Notes: generated by a model not told the origin, from the sequence alone. DNA of 64,000 nt from Zygnema cylindricum (GCA_037447655.1 JBBHKE010002987.1:184705-248704), one strand, 5' to 3'. Shown: positions 45,604 through 59,463, numbered from the stretch's first letter. Made by a program: numbers and translations.

Positions 45604-48600
45604 GGTTATGGGCCAACCCTCTAAGGTACCCATCTTTAATGGAATTGGCTACATATACTGGGTAAGTAAGATGATACGAGCTCTATGCGAGAAAAGGTTT
45701 TGGGGGATAGTGAGTGGACGAGTGGGGCGTCCATCGAGTCCTGGAGACCCTCTAGGGTTTGGAGGAAGCAGATTCAGAAGGAAAACTGATCCATCTTGAA
45801 GGGAGGAGATAAAAGAATGAGATGTGGTGGACAAAGCAACGGAGAAGGAGACAACCTCACCAATAGCACCTGGTTCGGCATTCATGTAACCTATACCGAG
45901 GAACGAGGAGAATGATTCTGATACATAGGACTTCAACAATATGGGGGCAAAGCACTTAATCCTCCACCATCTTACTCAAGGGCTTGTATGTCCTCATTTG
46001 CAGGTAGAAAGGGCATCTAATCTTTGGATGGCTCTCATAGAGATGTACCAAAGTGGTACGATTCAGCAACAACAGTTGGCTGATCAGAAAATTAAGGAGT
46101 ATGTATACAAAGGGGGGAAGAGGTTGGATTTCTGCTTTGAGCTTGCTACACTTTTTTTGGAGCTAGAGAGTGCTGGAAAAGATTTTAGTGAAAAAGAAAA
46201 GGTTAAAAGTTTATTGATGAAGTTACCCGATGAGTTTGAGAACATAGTCAACCGTGTACAGGACTTGCCAGACTCAAGGTGGATATGGAACTCATTCTTA
46301 GGGATAATTCTCGTTCGGGAGAATACGATTGAGATCCGAAGGGGAGGAAAGAGTGGCCAAGCCTTGGCAGCTGCGACCGATTGGAGCAACAAGGATTTGC
46401 GGAAACAAGTCGGAAACTATGGGGGGAGGTAGTAGAAAAACCAGACAGACTAGTTAGGACCAAGGCTCCCAAAGATTAATGTCATTTTTGTAAGAAACCA
46501 AGGCACTATATGACAAAGTCCACTAAGCTAACCGAGCTTCGGTTAAAGGAGGGGTAGACCGGTGGAACGAGAGGAAAGAAAAAGGCCCTTGTGACACAGG
46601 TACATGAGGCGGAATCCGAGGACGAGGACGATAAGCTCCTATAGGATGAGGAGTTGGAGGCGAAAAACGAGGGTGAAATTCCACGAAGGCAGAAATGTTC
46701 TTACAGTGAATTGAAAGGTTTAGTAGGTTTGATTATAGATTGAGGTGCCTCCATGCACATGTGTAAGGATAAACACTTGTTCACTAAGATAAGAAAGATT
46801 CCCACCGTAGAGAAAGAGTACGGGGATGGGAGGACAGTCACCATTACTCTTATAGGATTAGTAGATCTGAAAGTATTAGTAGAAGGAAAGACATCTATAG
46901 TAACATTCTCCGATGTATTGTTTATTGCGGAGCTGAACAAAAACCTCATCTCTACATCTGTATTAGATGATAAAGGTTTTTTTACTTGCACTAGGGAAGG
47001 AGTCTTTACTGCTAGTTTTGAGGAAGAGGTCTATTTCATTGATGAGAAAGGTAGCCAAGGGATGTTTAGGCTGATTTTAAATAATGAAACAAAGAAACAT
47101 TATTATGCTGGTGTTCATGATATTATGATGTGGCATAAAAGGCTTAGACATGTGAATCTAGATAAGTTAAGAGAGATGAAAAAGATGGGAGTGGTGAAAG
47201 GGATTCAGTTCAGTGAGAGTGATAATATAAGTGATTGTAGTAGATGTGCTCAAGGTAAAGCACACAGATTACCATTTTCCAAAATAACCACTTATAAGGG
47301 AGAAAAGTACACATAGATATTTGGGGACCGACTAAAGAACCCTCAGCGGGGGGAAGAGATTTATGATGACTATCACTGATAATTGGTCTCGGTATTCCAA
47401 ACTGTATTTTTTGAAAGACAAGTCAAAAGCTTAGGATTGTTATAAACAATATAAAACATGGAGCGAAAAACTCCATGAAACTCCAATCAAGAGAATAAGA
47501 GTGACAATGGTAGAGAATATACTTCTAACCAATTTTAGGAATTTTAGAGGGAAGATGGAGTCCAACACTAAAAGACAGTTCCAAAAAACGCGGAATAGAA
47601 TGGGGTAGCTAAAAGATTTAATAGGACACTAAGTGATAGTGATAGAAGTATTTTGTCAGATAAAAAGATAGGAAAAAGGTTTTGGGCAGAAGCAATGATC
47701 TGTGCTAATTACCTCAAAAATAGATTTCTTACTTTAGCTATAAAAGATCAAACACCTTATGAGAGATAGATAGGTCGAAAACCAGACATATCACACTTAA
47801 AGACTTTCGGCAGTCAAGTATTTAGTCTAGATTCAGATCGGTCTAATTCAAAGCTAGAACCTAAAGGAAACCCGCGATACTTATTACGATATGATGAAGA
47901 TGTTAAAGGATATATAGTTTATGATCTAAAAAGGGAATATATAATCTTAGTAAAACATCTAGGAGTTATCGATGAAGGAAAGTCCGTGGATCCCTTCAAG
48001 TATACAAAGTCACTAAAAATCAGATTTGAGTCAAAAAAAATTGATGACTTTGAACTTCATAACTATCCACGATTTAGAGAAGATGACATTCTTGCAAGTA
48101 CAAATCAGAACGAAAACAACTCGGCTACGGAAACTCCAGTGACAACTCTACTCGAAGCAGAAGACGTGGTGGAAACTGATAAGGAATCAAAGGACAGGGG
48201 AGAAGCCGGGATCATTCAAAAGAACCCACGAGAACCATCTATTCCGGCCACATAATTTGATGGGGGAAGGAGAAGTAGCAAAAGATTGCAAGAAAAACAA
48301 GTTAATAACATGGTAACTAAACTATCTTATCAAGATGAACCTCAAACTTATGGAGAGGCGATGACTAGCCTTGAAAGAATCTAGTGGAAGAGAGCCATCA
48401 ATGAGGAGATGACCTCAATTATAGCAATCGATACTTGGGAGCTGGTGGATTGTCCACTTTACCGAAAAATAATCGGTTATAAGTGGGTTATCAAATTAAA
48501 ACTGAACCAAGATAACACAATCGAGCGTTATAAGGCCCGATTAGTGGCAAAGGGATTTACATAAAAGGAAGGAATTGACTACGAGGAAACATTTGCCGCT

Positions 48601-50986
48601 GTTGTTAGATTTCCCTCTATCCCCAAACTTCTCAGTCTAGCAGCAGCGGAAGACATGGAGGTGCACCAGATGGACATCAAGACAACCTTTTTGCATAGAG
48701 AATTGGAAGAGGAGATCTTCATGCGGAAACCCAAAGGTTTTGTGGAGGAAAAAAAGGAGAGTAAGGTATGCCGGCTGATTAAATCTCTTTATGGTTTGAA
48801 ACAGGCGCCTCGGCAGTGGAATAAGAAGCTTGATGAGTTTCTTACCGGTCTCGGATATATCCGGATCAGTTCAGATCACTCAATCTATGTTTTCGAAGAT
48901 GAGGAAGGTTTTATATTTATTGCAATTTATGTTGATGATTTGCTTGTTTTAAGTAAATCAATGGAAAAAATTAATAAACTGAAAACCGATCTTAAGGGGA
49001 GATTTGAAATGAAGGATATGGGGGAAGCAAAATACATTTTGGGAATTCAAGTAGAGAGAGACCGAAAAAGAAAAATTATAAGATTAACTCAAAAAGAAGC
49101 AATAGGGAACATGCTTGAAAAATTTCAAATGGATAAAGCTAATAGTTGTACAACTCCAATGGAGTTGAAGAAGGGAAGTGAGGGGAGTGAGGAAGAAGGA
49201 GTCATAGTCTTAGACGAGGAATTATCTCATGAAGAACAGAATTTCACGGAGACTATTCCTCACAGGCAAGTAGTGGGAAGTGTAATCTATTTTATGAATT
49301 CTACCCGGTCGGATTTAGCTGCAGTTGTAGGAGTGCTGAGTAGAAGTCTAAATGCTCCCACTAAGAGGGATTGGGAGACAGCTAAGAGAGTCCTTAGATA
49401 TTTGATAGGAACTAGGGATCTATGATTGCATTTGGGTGGGGATAATATGTAGAAATTAATGGTCAATTTTTTAGTATTTTCTAGATCAAAATAGAAATAT
49501 AGAAAGAAGCCGAGGCAGTCTACCTTTAACTTCTCTCTCCAACTCTCAAACTTGTCGCAGTCACTGAGAAATTGGAGAGGGAGCTAGAGCCATGGCTACC
49601 TAGGCTATCCAGAGGTTTTCGGGAAATTTATATTAGTTAGGGGTTTATTTTATCTAAAAGATATGTGTTGGCCACAGGATTTGATCCCTGTACCTAACCG
49701 CCAGCAGACAGTGATAGCCGGTAGCCTTAGCCGTTAAGTCTAAGAACTAGTGTTACAAAGTGTATAGTTGGATATTTATTTAAACATGTATACGTAGGAT
49801 AAATCATTTAACTGTAATTGTTTACGGGATACATAGATCCGGTAATGTATAAGAACGGAATACGGTACGGACAAGAAATCAATAGTGCGCATTTATTTAT
49901 TAAGTGAAACGAATACCGCGCATGTATTTATTACGGCTACGATTAAATCCGAATTTAATCGGACGGCTGGAATTAGCGCTGAGATCGCGGAAGAAGATTT
50001 CGGCGGTTTGTGGCCATCGCTCAATCGGATGACACGTGGCGAAATTACATTGGATCGTGGAATCTCCAGAGATTTTGGCACCGAATCCGGATATGACATG
50101 TGTCGACATTTAGGCCATGTCGTACAATGTCCGTACATAAAGTACACCAGCAGCTGTACTTTTGCGTACGGAACTGTAACCTGATTGGTTCCGTACATCA
50201 ATTGATAGAGTCTGTGAGAGAGATAGGACTTAGAAAAATTAGGAGATAGGACCCTCTCTCCCAGAGAGCTTCTGTACAAAAGGTCAACTTTGACCCTCAA
50301 TAACTTATTGCTCAAAGGAGCAAATTCAGAGATTCTTTTTGCTATAGACTCAAGGGAGTCTTGCCTTCATAGGAGTGCAGGTGGTCAAAGTTTTTGTCTG
50401 CCAGGGAGGCAGTTGTTTACGCTAAAACACAAAGGGGTCAGAGTTATCCTAGAGGCTTCTTGGAAGCTGTCCACTCTGAGGACTTATGGAGGTCTCAGAG
50501 TTTCATAATACAGACATCACTACTTGGAGTGATGCTAGTTATGGTGATGCTTTGATGAGGAGACGCACTTCTGGATATGTATTATATGTGGGTGATGGGG
50601 CTTGCTGTTGGAGTAACAAACAGCAAAAGGTTATTGCTCAGTCCACCATAGAGGCTTAGTATATGGCATCTTGCTCTGCTGTAAAAGAATTGATGTGGGT
50701 CAAGTCTTTGCTTGGTGAGCTTGGTCATCTTAAGAGTGGTGTGCAGAAATGTTTTTGTGATAATCAGGTAGCAATCGCTATTTCTGCCAATCCTAAACAT
50801 CTTTTTAAAGCTAAACACATGGACATTAGACTCACCTTTGTTAGAGAGAAAGTAGAAAACAAAACAATGAGTTTGGAGTACCTACCGGAGCGCGAGATGG
50901 TAGCAGATATGATGACCAAACGTGTGCCTTCCCTTAAGCTAATTTTCTGCAGGGAGAAGTTTGGTCTAAAAATAAAGATTAACTAG
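45584..50986 (+). pseudogene. Gag-Pol of copia D, broken
   Basis: Gag parts are at 45584-45799 and 45941-46432. Near the protease the triad reads GLIID, stop, GAS (about 46725-46755). Integrase N-part is at 46753-47316, followed by multiple stops and small deletions to 47985. RT and RNase H are best preserved at 48655-49425: MDIKTTFLHRELEEE, YGLKQAPRQWNKKLDEF, AIYVDDLLVLSKS, TPMELKKGSEG and KRVLRYLIGTRDL. RNase H continues after the nested LTR at 50506-50986. At least fifteen disabling changes exist. Confidence 0.9.
49448..50505 (+). repeat. Solo LTR of A/B family, nested in RNase H of D
   Basis: The 1058-bp LTR runs TGTAGAAATT to GTTTCA with perfect target duplication TAATA (49443-49447 and 50506-50510). 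Removing it restores continuous RNase H sequence of D. tRNA-like module at about 49675-49740. Confidence 0.95.
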
Positions 50987-50999
50987 AAAATAAGGGGAG

Positions 51000-51569
51000 T
51001 GTAGAAATTGATTGTTCCTGTTTAAGTATCTTCTAGGTCTAAATTAAAAAACAGAAAGAAGCCGAGGCAGTCTATCTCTAACTTTTCTCTCCAACTCCCA
51101 CACTTGTCGGAGTCACTGGGAAGATGGAGTGGAAGCTAGAGCCATGGCTGCTTAGGCTATCCAGAGATTTATGGGAAATAGATAAGTTTATATACCGGTT
51201 TATTTTCTAAAAGGATGGTTGTCAGAACTTGGATTTGATCGTGGTACCTACGGAATAATAGATAGCCGGTAGCTGGTAGTCCTAATCGTTATGTTAAAGA
51301 CTAATGAGACATTGTATTGGGTTTGATAATAATTTAGATATAATTACGTAGGAATATTCATTTAACTACAAATGCTCAGGGGAGCAAATTCAAGTATTCT
51401 TTTTGCTATCGACTTAGGGGAGTCTTGTCTTCACAGGGGTGAAGGTGGTCAGAGTTTTTGATTGCCAGGGTGTCAGTTATTCTTGCTGAAACACAAAGGG
51501 GTCAGGGTTATCCTAGAGGCTTCTTGGAAGTTGTGCACTCTGAGGACTTATGGAGGTCTCAAATTTTCA
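51000..51569 (+). repeat. 3' LTR of copia D (deleted form)
   Basis: 570 bp with the same large internal deletion as the 5' copy, showing that the deletion existed before D inserted. tRNA-like module at about 51228-51293. Confidence 0.88.
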
Positions 51570-52136
51570 GGGGGTATTGTTAGTGGACAAGTAAACTGTC
51601 CATCTCAGAGAACCCCACGAAGGTTTGGTGGAGTGAGGTTTTCTATAGCATCATCTGTTCCAATGGAGGAGGCACAGGACAGGGACAGCTCGGTGTCTGA
51701 AAAAAGGGAAAGGGAAGGAGACACCTCTTACTCCTATCGCCACGGTACCTGGAGTGGCGACCGTGAAGTCCGAGGAAACCGATATTCAAACGTGGGAATT
51801 CACAAACATGGCTGTCACGCACTTAATTTTGAGGCATCTCACTCAAGCTTTGGCAACATCCCATCTTCAAATTTTCAAGGCCACGGAGTTCTAGGAGACC
51901 TTAGTCGAGTTCTATAGATCCTGTACCATTCAATAGGTTCAGATGGCCGAGCAAAGGTTAGGGGAGTATACTTACAAAAGGGGAAAAATGTTAGACTACT
52001 GTAATGATCTCTCTTGTTTGTATATGGAGATCGAGAGTGTCGGGTGGACCGGGACAATGAAGATGAAAGTCAACACCATCATCATGAAGCTGCCTGATGA
52101 GTTTGAGATAATAATTATTATAATATTATTGTAAAG
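51570..52136 (+). pseudogene. Copia E, right part: rest of gag, truncated
   Basis: Continues E's gag: GIVSGQVNCPSQRTPRRFGG, then after a frameshift HLILRHLTQALATSHLQ, and MAEQRLGEYTYKRGKMLDYC with NTIIMKLPDEFEI. It breaks off at about 52130 in an AT-rich run. No protease, integrase or RT of E is present. Confidence 0.8.
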
Positions 52137-52445
52137 GGTGAGCTTGACTCGATAGATTTATTTATAATGATTGACCAACAAAAACAACAAAAAATATTGG
52201 AATATGTCATTTTAGACTTCAAACAAGAGATTGTCACACATATGAAAAAGCCTCATGTGGTGACACCGGTGTTTGGAATTCTCCAAGTTCTTCAACGAGT
52301 TCAATTCGTAGATACTCAATGCGAGTATCAAACTTAGGACTTAGAACATTTTATGTATCCATTCTTTCAGACTGTGTAATCTGCATACTGTCTTTGGGAA
52401 ACTTTTCAGTCTCATATCTTAGAGTATGTAAGATTAATCGGGCTG

Positions 52446-52668
52446 AAACTTTGGAAGTTGTCATTATTTAAGATATTCTATACTCGGTTATAGTTTGAAG
52501 CACTTTGGACCTTTGCGTTAGATTTGGTGAGCTGTAGAAAACAGTTGTTAGGAAGGAAAACTTTGGAAGTTGTCATTCTTTAAGATATTCTATACTCGGT
52601 TATAGTTTGAAGCAGTTCGGACCTTTGTGTTAGATTTGGTGAGCTATAGAAGATAGTTGTTAGGAAGG
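52446..52668. repeat. 112-bp tandem duplication
   Basis: Two copies (52446-52557 and 52558-52668) share CTTTGGAAGTTGTCATT, AAGATATTCTATACTCGG and GTTAGATTTGGTGAGCT with about ten mismatches. Non-coding. Confidence 0.9.
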
Positions 52669-52786
52669 ATTCTTGGTAAACTTCTGAGAGTGAATTATGT
52701 CTACTTATAGCACTACAACTGCTGCTTCACCCAATCACTCCACCTGCTCCTGTGGTCGTGGAACAATAGAGGGTTGGCCAATAACC

Positions 52787-53688
52787 TAAATTTTTGTGGT
52801 TTCCATTAATCTACAGAATGAGCAGCCTAGGTAAAGCCTTTAGGATAATATTTGCCCCTTCCACTTTCCTACTGAATAAGTGTCGCCCACGCACACAAAC
52901 ATTCCAACCACCCTCAATCTTGTGAGGAAAATACTCCCTTGAATCAAACGAAAAAAAAATCATTGAATTTTCTCCCCTGAGGAGTAAGTTATGGCTGGCT
53001 AAAGATGGCCTATAAATACAAAAGGTCACCTAGAGAGAGGCGCCTAAAACACGCTAAGTCCCTAAACTCCTACTCATAGCTACTTACTACTGTATCCTAG
53101 ACATATCAAAAGAGTGTATAGTACAAGAAGGTATAGTGGCCGATTGTACTTCTTGTACGGCCATTGTACAATATGGCCTTCGGGTTAACACTTGTCAGCT
53201 TGGGAGCCATCGTTTCTCTTTCTATCTTTCCGGCGTCTAATGATGTGGCGCCACCTGACACTGCACGCTGCTATGTCCGAAAGCCGCCAAAGATTCACTC
53301 GGTTTTGGCGGTGGCGAGGACGTCTGTGCGATCATATGTTTTACGGTTAGAATTGCATCCGCGAGCGCCGTTGCAATATGTGCCGTTCATGAATTTGGTT
53401 TGTTTAAGTGAAAGTGACGTCGCGTAACTCTTTTAAAAAATATCAAACCTCATACGTGTATTGTTTCATCAACGCTTTAATGGATGAGGTGTACGTCAAC
53501 ATGGTACTTTGAAGACGTAGGATCAAATCCAAAATGAACCTTTTGGTCATGTATCAGTCTATCAGCCTTACTTCCTATTTTTTTCTGACTATAGGGGCAG
53601 CCATGGTGACTCTCTCTCTCTCTCTTCTATCTAAAGTCTAAATTAAGAAGTGAATATTGATTACTTCTTTTTAACCGTTACGAAATTT
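52787..53688 (-). repeat. LTR of copia family H/I, no coding region attached
   Basis: About 902 bp. Read on the minus strand it ends CCACAAAAATTTA followed by a primer-binding-like GGTTATTGGCCAACCC (52771-52786). Sequence further left does not encode gag, so the copy is an LTR with a truncated leader. tRNA-like module on plus at 53473-53530: CTTTAATGGATGAGG and AGGATCAAATCC. Confidence 0.8.
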
Positions 53689-54024
53689 CGTTTTTATTTT
53701 TCTTATATATTTTGGAAAGCGCGTGTCATGTGTAAATCCTAAGATTTTTTGTTGGTTTTACATCATGACACGTAGCTTAATCGTCTAGCGTGTCACAATT
53801 TTTTTTTCTATATCTGCCAACCCACCTCCTCGAGGTGGATTGGTAGTCGCAGAAAAAAATGAAGCGAATGCCTCACGGATGAACATTCTACGATCAATAT
53901 TACCTCCTAGACCTTCTGAGAGTATCGGCAAGATTCCTTGTAATGTTGTTTTTCCTATAGAATCAAAATAAGCGATACAATTTAGTACAGATAGTCAGTG
54001 ATTTCTGTAATATACCCCATTTTT
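53689..54024. other. Unassigned spacer
   Basis: AT-rich sequence with a small perfect hairpin CCACCTCCTCGAGGTGG (53822-53838). No gene or transposon end recognised. Confidence 0.35.
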
Positions 54025-54236
54025 CGTTTAATGGAATTTCACCCTAAGGCGTACGTCTACATAGTAGACCACAAACTTAGGATCAAATCAGATCCATGGC
54101 AATATTTTGGTCATCTTTCAGTATGTCTGCTTGTCTACCTGTTTCTTACTGACTATGGGGGCAACCATGTTGACTCTCTCTCTCTTCTCTCTAAAGTCTA
54201 AGTTAAAAAGTGAAAATTCATTACTTCTATTCAACA
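54025..54236 (-). repeat. 3' LTR fragment of copia H
   Basis: The first 212 bp of the LTR (minus strand TGTTGAATAG...) up to the tRNA-like module, where it is truncated. The module reads TAAGGCGTACGTCTACAT and AGGATCAAATC on the plus strand, with a strong stem GTCTAC/GTAGAC (54055-54069) where an anticodon arm would be. Confidence 0.75.
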
Positions 54237-55664
54237 CTCCCTTTAATTCTTAGTCAAATGTTGATTCAAGTCCACAGTTTTCTCTGCAATAAATCAACTT
54301 AAGGGAAGGCACTGATTTTGTAATCATGTCTGCAATAATATCTTAATCACTTTTATGAACCAGTTTAATTATTATATTCTCAACCTTCTCTTTGAAAAAG
54401 CTTAGTGTGATATCCATATGTTTAGCTTTGAAATGGTGTTTTGGATTAGCTGCAATAGAGAAAGCAACTTGATTATCGCAGAAGACATTTTAAGTTCTTG
54501 ACTTCATGAACCCAAGATCTTGAAGAAGAGATTTTACCCACATTAGCAGCACAGGAAGCAATGTACTCAGCCTCCCTAGTGGACTGAGCAACTACTTTCT
54601 GCTGTTTGCTACTCCATTAACATGCACCAGATCTAATTTGCAACACATATCGAGTTGTACATCGTCTTAAAGAAACATCTCTATAACATGCATCACTCCG
54701 AGTGGTGATGTTAGTGTGCTCGCCTCCCAAATGCAACCATAATTCCCTTGTTCCCACCAAATATCTCATCACTCTTTTGGCTACTTCCCAATCTCTTTTT
54801 TTCTGGGTTTATTTTGACTTCTATTGAGAACACCTACTGCTATAGTTGTGTCCGAATATGTACAGTTTATAAAGTTTATTAAACTGCCTACAATTTGCGG
54901 GTAAGGAATTCCTTCCATGAACCTCTTTAGTTCCTCATCCATCTCATCATTCAAAGTCAATATCGCACCGTGTTCACTCCTCTTCAATACTTTCTTCAGA
55001 TCCATGGGAGTGATTCACCCATTTGCTTTATCTATTTGAAACTTTTCTAGCATATTACCAATAGATTTCTTCTGAGTGAGTTTTATAATTCTATTCCCTC
55101 TACCCCTCTCCATTTGAATCCCCAAATTTATTTTGCTTCGCCACGATCTTTCATGTCAAACGGACTTCTCAGATCTTGTTTGAGTTTGTTAATCTTATCT
55201 AAAGACTTGCTTAAAACTAACAAATTATCAACGTAAATAGCAATAAATATCACTCCATTTTCATCCTCAATTAGATATATGGAGTGATCTATATTATTTT
55301 GATGTATCCCAAACCGGTCAGAAATATGTCCAATTTTATGTTCCAATGTCGTGGGGCTTGCTTAAGGCCATAAAGTGATTTTATCAGTTTCAATACCTTG
55401 CTTTCTTCTCCACTTTCCACGAATCCTTCCGGTTGCCTCATGTAGATCTCTTATTCTAACTCTCCGTATAAGAAAGCGGTTTTGATATCCATTTGATGTA
55501 TTTCCATATCTTTTGCTGCGGCTAAACTTAAAAGGAATTTAAGAGAGGGAAAATCTGACTACAGTTGCAAAGGTTTCTTTATAGTCTATTTTTTCTTTCT
55601 GAGTGTAATCTTTTGCAACCAACCTAGCCTTATATCTTTCAATGGTATTATCAGGGTTTAGACT
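54237..55664 (-). pseudogene. Copia H, RNase H and RT part
   Basis: Reads leftward on the minus strand. RT pieces include [10 protein letters not shown] (about 55620), the MDIKTAFLYGELE region (about 55450-55500) and AIYVDNLLVLSKS (55128-55346), where the catalytic YVDD has become YVDN. Then come TPMDLKKVLK (about 54990) and RNase H (54237-54780). Several stops and frameshifts. Element I is inserted at 55665, between codons of KWVFKLK and LNPDNT. Confidence 0.85.
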
Positions 55665-56560
55665 TTTTGAAAAGAAGTTATTCATATTCACTTTTTAATT
55701 TAGACTCTAAAAAGAAGAGAGAGAGAGATTCACCATAGCTACCCGCATAGTCAAGGAGAAACAAACAAACAAGCAGAACAAACTAATAGATGACCAAAAT
55801 GTTGCCCTGGATCAGATTTTAACCTTAGTCTGCAAGATTCTATGTGGTCGTACGCCTTATCCACTAAGGCGTTAATGAAACGATACACGTACGTGGTTTG
55901 ATATCTAATTAAAGATTTACGCGACGTCACTTTCACTAAAACAGACCAATTTGACAAAACCGCACATATAGACAACGGCGCTCGCGGACACGAAATCTAA
56001 CCATGAAAAATATATGATCGGACAAACGTCATCAACGCCGTCAAACCCGAGTGAAGCTTTGGTTGCTTTTGGACGTTACGGCGCGCTATGCCACGTGGAG
56101 CCACATCATTGGACGCGAGAAAGGATGGGAGGAGGAACGATGTCTCCGAAGCTGACAAGTGTCAACTAGAAGGCCATATTCTAAAATAGCCGTACAATAA
56201 GTACAATCGACCAATGTACCTTCTTCTACTATGCAATCTTTTGATTGGTCTAGGATAGAGTAGTAGGTAGCTATGAGTATAAGTTTAGGAACTTAGCGTG
56301 ATTGAGACGCCTCTCTCAAGGTGACCATTTGTATTCATAGGCCATCTTTGGCCAACCATAACTTACTGCTCACGGGAGCAAATTTAGTGATTCTTTTTGC
56401 GGTTGACCTAGAGGAGTCTTGTACTCACAAGATTGAGGGTTGTCAGAGTATTTTTATGCATGGGCGGCACTTATTAAGTGGGAAAGTGGAAGGGGCATAT
56501 ATTATCCTAAAGGTTATATAGGTTACCCATTCTGTGGGATAATGGAGACACAAAATTTTA
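55665..56560 (+). repeat. 5' LTR of copia I
   Basis: 896 bp; the expected TGTTGAAAAG start is mutated to TTTTGAAAAG. tRNA-like module on minus at 55814-55872, D-arm CCTTAGTGGATAAGG. Confidence 0.82.
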
Positions 56561-59463
56561 AGTTATGGGCCCACCCTCTAGGTTGCCCATATTCCATGAA
56601 TAAGAATTTCTTTATTGGGAAATGATGATAGGGGGGGAATTTTTTGAGAAGCATCTGTGGGGCATAGTGTCCGGGCAAATTCGATGCCCAACTCCACCTG
56701 GGTTTGGAGGAACACGTTTTTTTGACATCTCCGTCACAACAGCTACCTAAACATTAGCCACCATCACGAACGAGGACGAGGAAGGGGAGGAAATTATCAT
56801 GGAACGAGAAAAGGGGGGAGTTGCTTCTCAAGGGAATCCATTGTCAAGGACGATAGCGGGAGCAGCACCACCCGCAATGGTGACATGGAGTGAGACTGAA
56901 CATCCAATATATGAAAATTGGAACTATAAGGAGAAGGTTGCTAAACTCATAATCCTCAAAAGTAAAGTGAAAGGCATTGCCCTTCCCCTTATGCATGTTA
57001 GATCTTCCTCTCAGATTTTAGGTATCTCTTGTAAACAAATATAAAAGTGAGTCACTACACTAGCAACAACTGGCAAAAAATAAGATTTCAGCTTATACTT
57101 ATAAGGGAGGGAGTATGAATGATTATTGCAATGACTTAGGAGCATTATTTGCAAAACTAGAGAGCACAGGTAACTCATGGTCCGAGAAACAAAGAGTAAA
57201 TACATTGATAATGAAACTACCTACAGAGAATGAGAATATCATCAATCGGTTGCACGATCTTAGTGATGGCGATTGGAATTGGGATGATAAAATGGGGATG
57301 ATTTTAGTAAAAGAGAGTACCATAGAACTTAGGAGAGGAAGTCGTAGTGCTCAAGCATTAGCTGCATGATCTAATAAGCTGAAGCATGATGAGGAAAAGG
57401 GAAAGGATCCCTATCGAAACTTTGGTGGAAAAGGACAAGGAGGTGGCAGATTTGACTGACGAAGAGAGGAGCTCCTCGAGGTGGACTATATTACTTCTGC
57501 ATGAATTTGGGACATTATATGACAGATTGAGTCAAGCTTACAGATCTTCAACAGAAAGATGGACAAGGTTCCTCAAGAGATGGAGGAAAGAAAAAGGATT
57601 TTCTCACTCAGGTTCATGACGAGGAAGAAGATGAAGTAACCAAACCGGACGAGGAGCTTGAGGAGCTTCTCATTAAATCGAAAACCACTCAGAAGCATGC
57701 CGATATTACACAAAGAAAAAAGTGTGCATTCCGAGGTAAGGGGGATCTACCTGAGGATGGGTGGATCATAAAATCGGGGGCCTCAATGCATATGTGCAAA
57801 GATAAGAGGTGGTTTACTAAATTGAGGAAAATCCCAACAGTTGAGATAGAGTACGGAGATGGTAGAGTATAAACCACAAGTCTTATTGGATCAGTTGATT
57901 TAAAAGTTCTAGTTGTTAGAAAGGCTTCAATTGTAACACTCTCAGATGTTCTTTACATTCCCTAAATTAGCAAGAATCTAGTTTATACAACAGTTCTAGA
58001 TGAAAAATAGTTTGAAACAAGAACTAAGAAAGGAATCTTCAAAGCTAGCTTTGAAAATGAGGTTTATTTTATAGCTAAAAAAGGTAATAAAAGAATGTTC
58101 AGAATTGTACATTGCAATGAAAAGAGTGTTCTCTACTCAGGTAAAAGTGATATGATGCTTTGGCACAAGAGTTTGGGTCATGTGCAGCTAGATATATTAA
58201 AGAAAATAAAGAAAAAAGGAATAGTGAATGGAATTGAGTTTGGAGATGATGAGATCTCAGATGATAGTAGTGGATGTGCCCAAAGGAAGATTCATAGACT
58301 CCTATTCCCAAAGGCATCCGCATTTAGAAGAGAGAAAGTATTAGATCTAGTTCACATTGATGTTTGGGGACCCGCTAGGTGTGCTTCACATGGGGGCAAA
58401 AGATGGATGCTACTCATTACAGATGATTGATCTAGATACACTAAGTTAAACTTTCTTTGACATAAGTCAGAGGTACTAAGATGTTTCAAAGAATACAAAG
58501 TATGGAGTGAAATATTACATGAAACCTCAATAAAAAAGATAAGATGTGATAATGGGAAAGAATACACCTCAAGGGAATTTGAAGAATTTCTGAAAGAAGA
58601 AGAAATCCATCATGAGAAAACGGTTCTTTATAATCTGGAACAAAACGGAGTAGCAAAAAGATTAAATAGAACTATAGGAGATATGTCCAAAAGTATTCTA
58701 ATTGATAAAAAGATAGGATTGTAGTTTTGGGCAAAGTCTATAAACTAATTTAACTTCAACAAAAATAGAAACCTAACTTCACCAAATTAAGAGGAAACTC
58801 CGTATGAGTGGTGGACGGGAAAAAAACCAGATTTGTCTAGTTTGAGAGTGAAGACTAAAAGAACCGAACAAAAGAGACTGGGAAATAGCTAAAAGAGTGA
58901 TGAGATATTTGGTGGGAACAAGGGAATTGTGGTTGCATTTGGGAGGGGAGCACACTGATATCACTACTTGGAGTGATGCTAGTTATGGAGATGTGCCTTT
59001 AAGGCGATGTACAACTAGATATGTGTTGCAAATTGGATCTAGTGTACGTTGTTGGAGTAGCACACAACAGAAAGTAGTTGCTCAATCCACTATGGAGGCT
59101 AAGTACATGGCTTCTTGTGCTACCACCAAAAAATTAATGTGGATAAAATCTCTTCTTGAAGATCTTGGGTTCATGAAGTCAAGAACTCAGAATATTTTAT
59201 GTGATAATCAAGCTGCTTTCTCTATTGCAGCTAATCCAAAACACCATTTTAAAGCTAAACATATGGATATAAGACTAAGCTTTGTCAAAGAGAAGGTTGA
59301 GAATAAAATAATTAAATTGGGTCATAAAAGTGATAAAGAGATGATTGTAGACATGATGACAAAACCAATTCCTTCCCCAAAGTTGATTTATTGCAGAGAA
59401 AATTGTGGACTTAAATTAAAAGTTGACAAAGAATTAAGGGGAGTATTGAAAAGAAATAATTAA
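56561..59463 (+). pseudogene. Gag-protease-integrase-RNase H remnant of copia I
   Basis: Gag fragments lie at 56799-57044 and 57115-57369 (LIMKLPTENENIINRLHDL). Protease at about 57755 reads GWIIKSGAS, so the catalytic aspartate is replaced by lysine. Integrase (58095-58430 and on) shows LWHKSLGH, SSGCAQRK and HIDVWGPA, then stops. At 58855 the integrase tail (LSSLRV) joins directly to RNase H sequence NKRDWEIAKRVMRYLVG. RNase H itself (58897-59463) is open for 188 codons with TTWSDASYGD and DNQAAFSIAAN. Without RT it could move only with help from another element. Confidence 0.88.

Larger units (their letters stand above)
45032..51569 (+). mobile_element. Ty1/copia retrotransposon D, short-LTR form, nested in E
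   Basis: The element is bounded by two short LTRs of 572 and 570 bp. It is inserted in E's gag between codons for KRY and GIVSG, with an imperfect target duplication (AGGGT left, GGGGT right). The polypurine tract is at 50986-50999. It is itself interrupted by a solo LTR at 49448-50505. Coding sequence is badly mutated. Confidence 0.9.
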
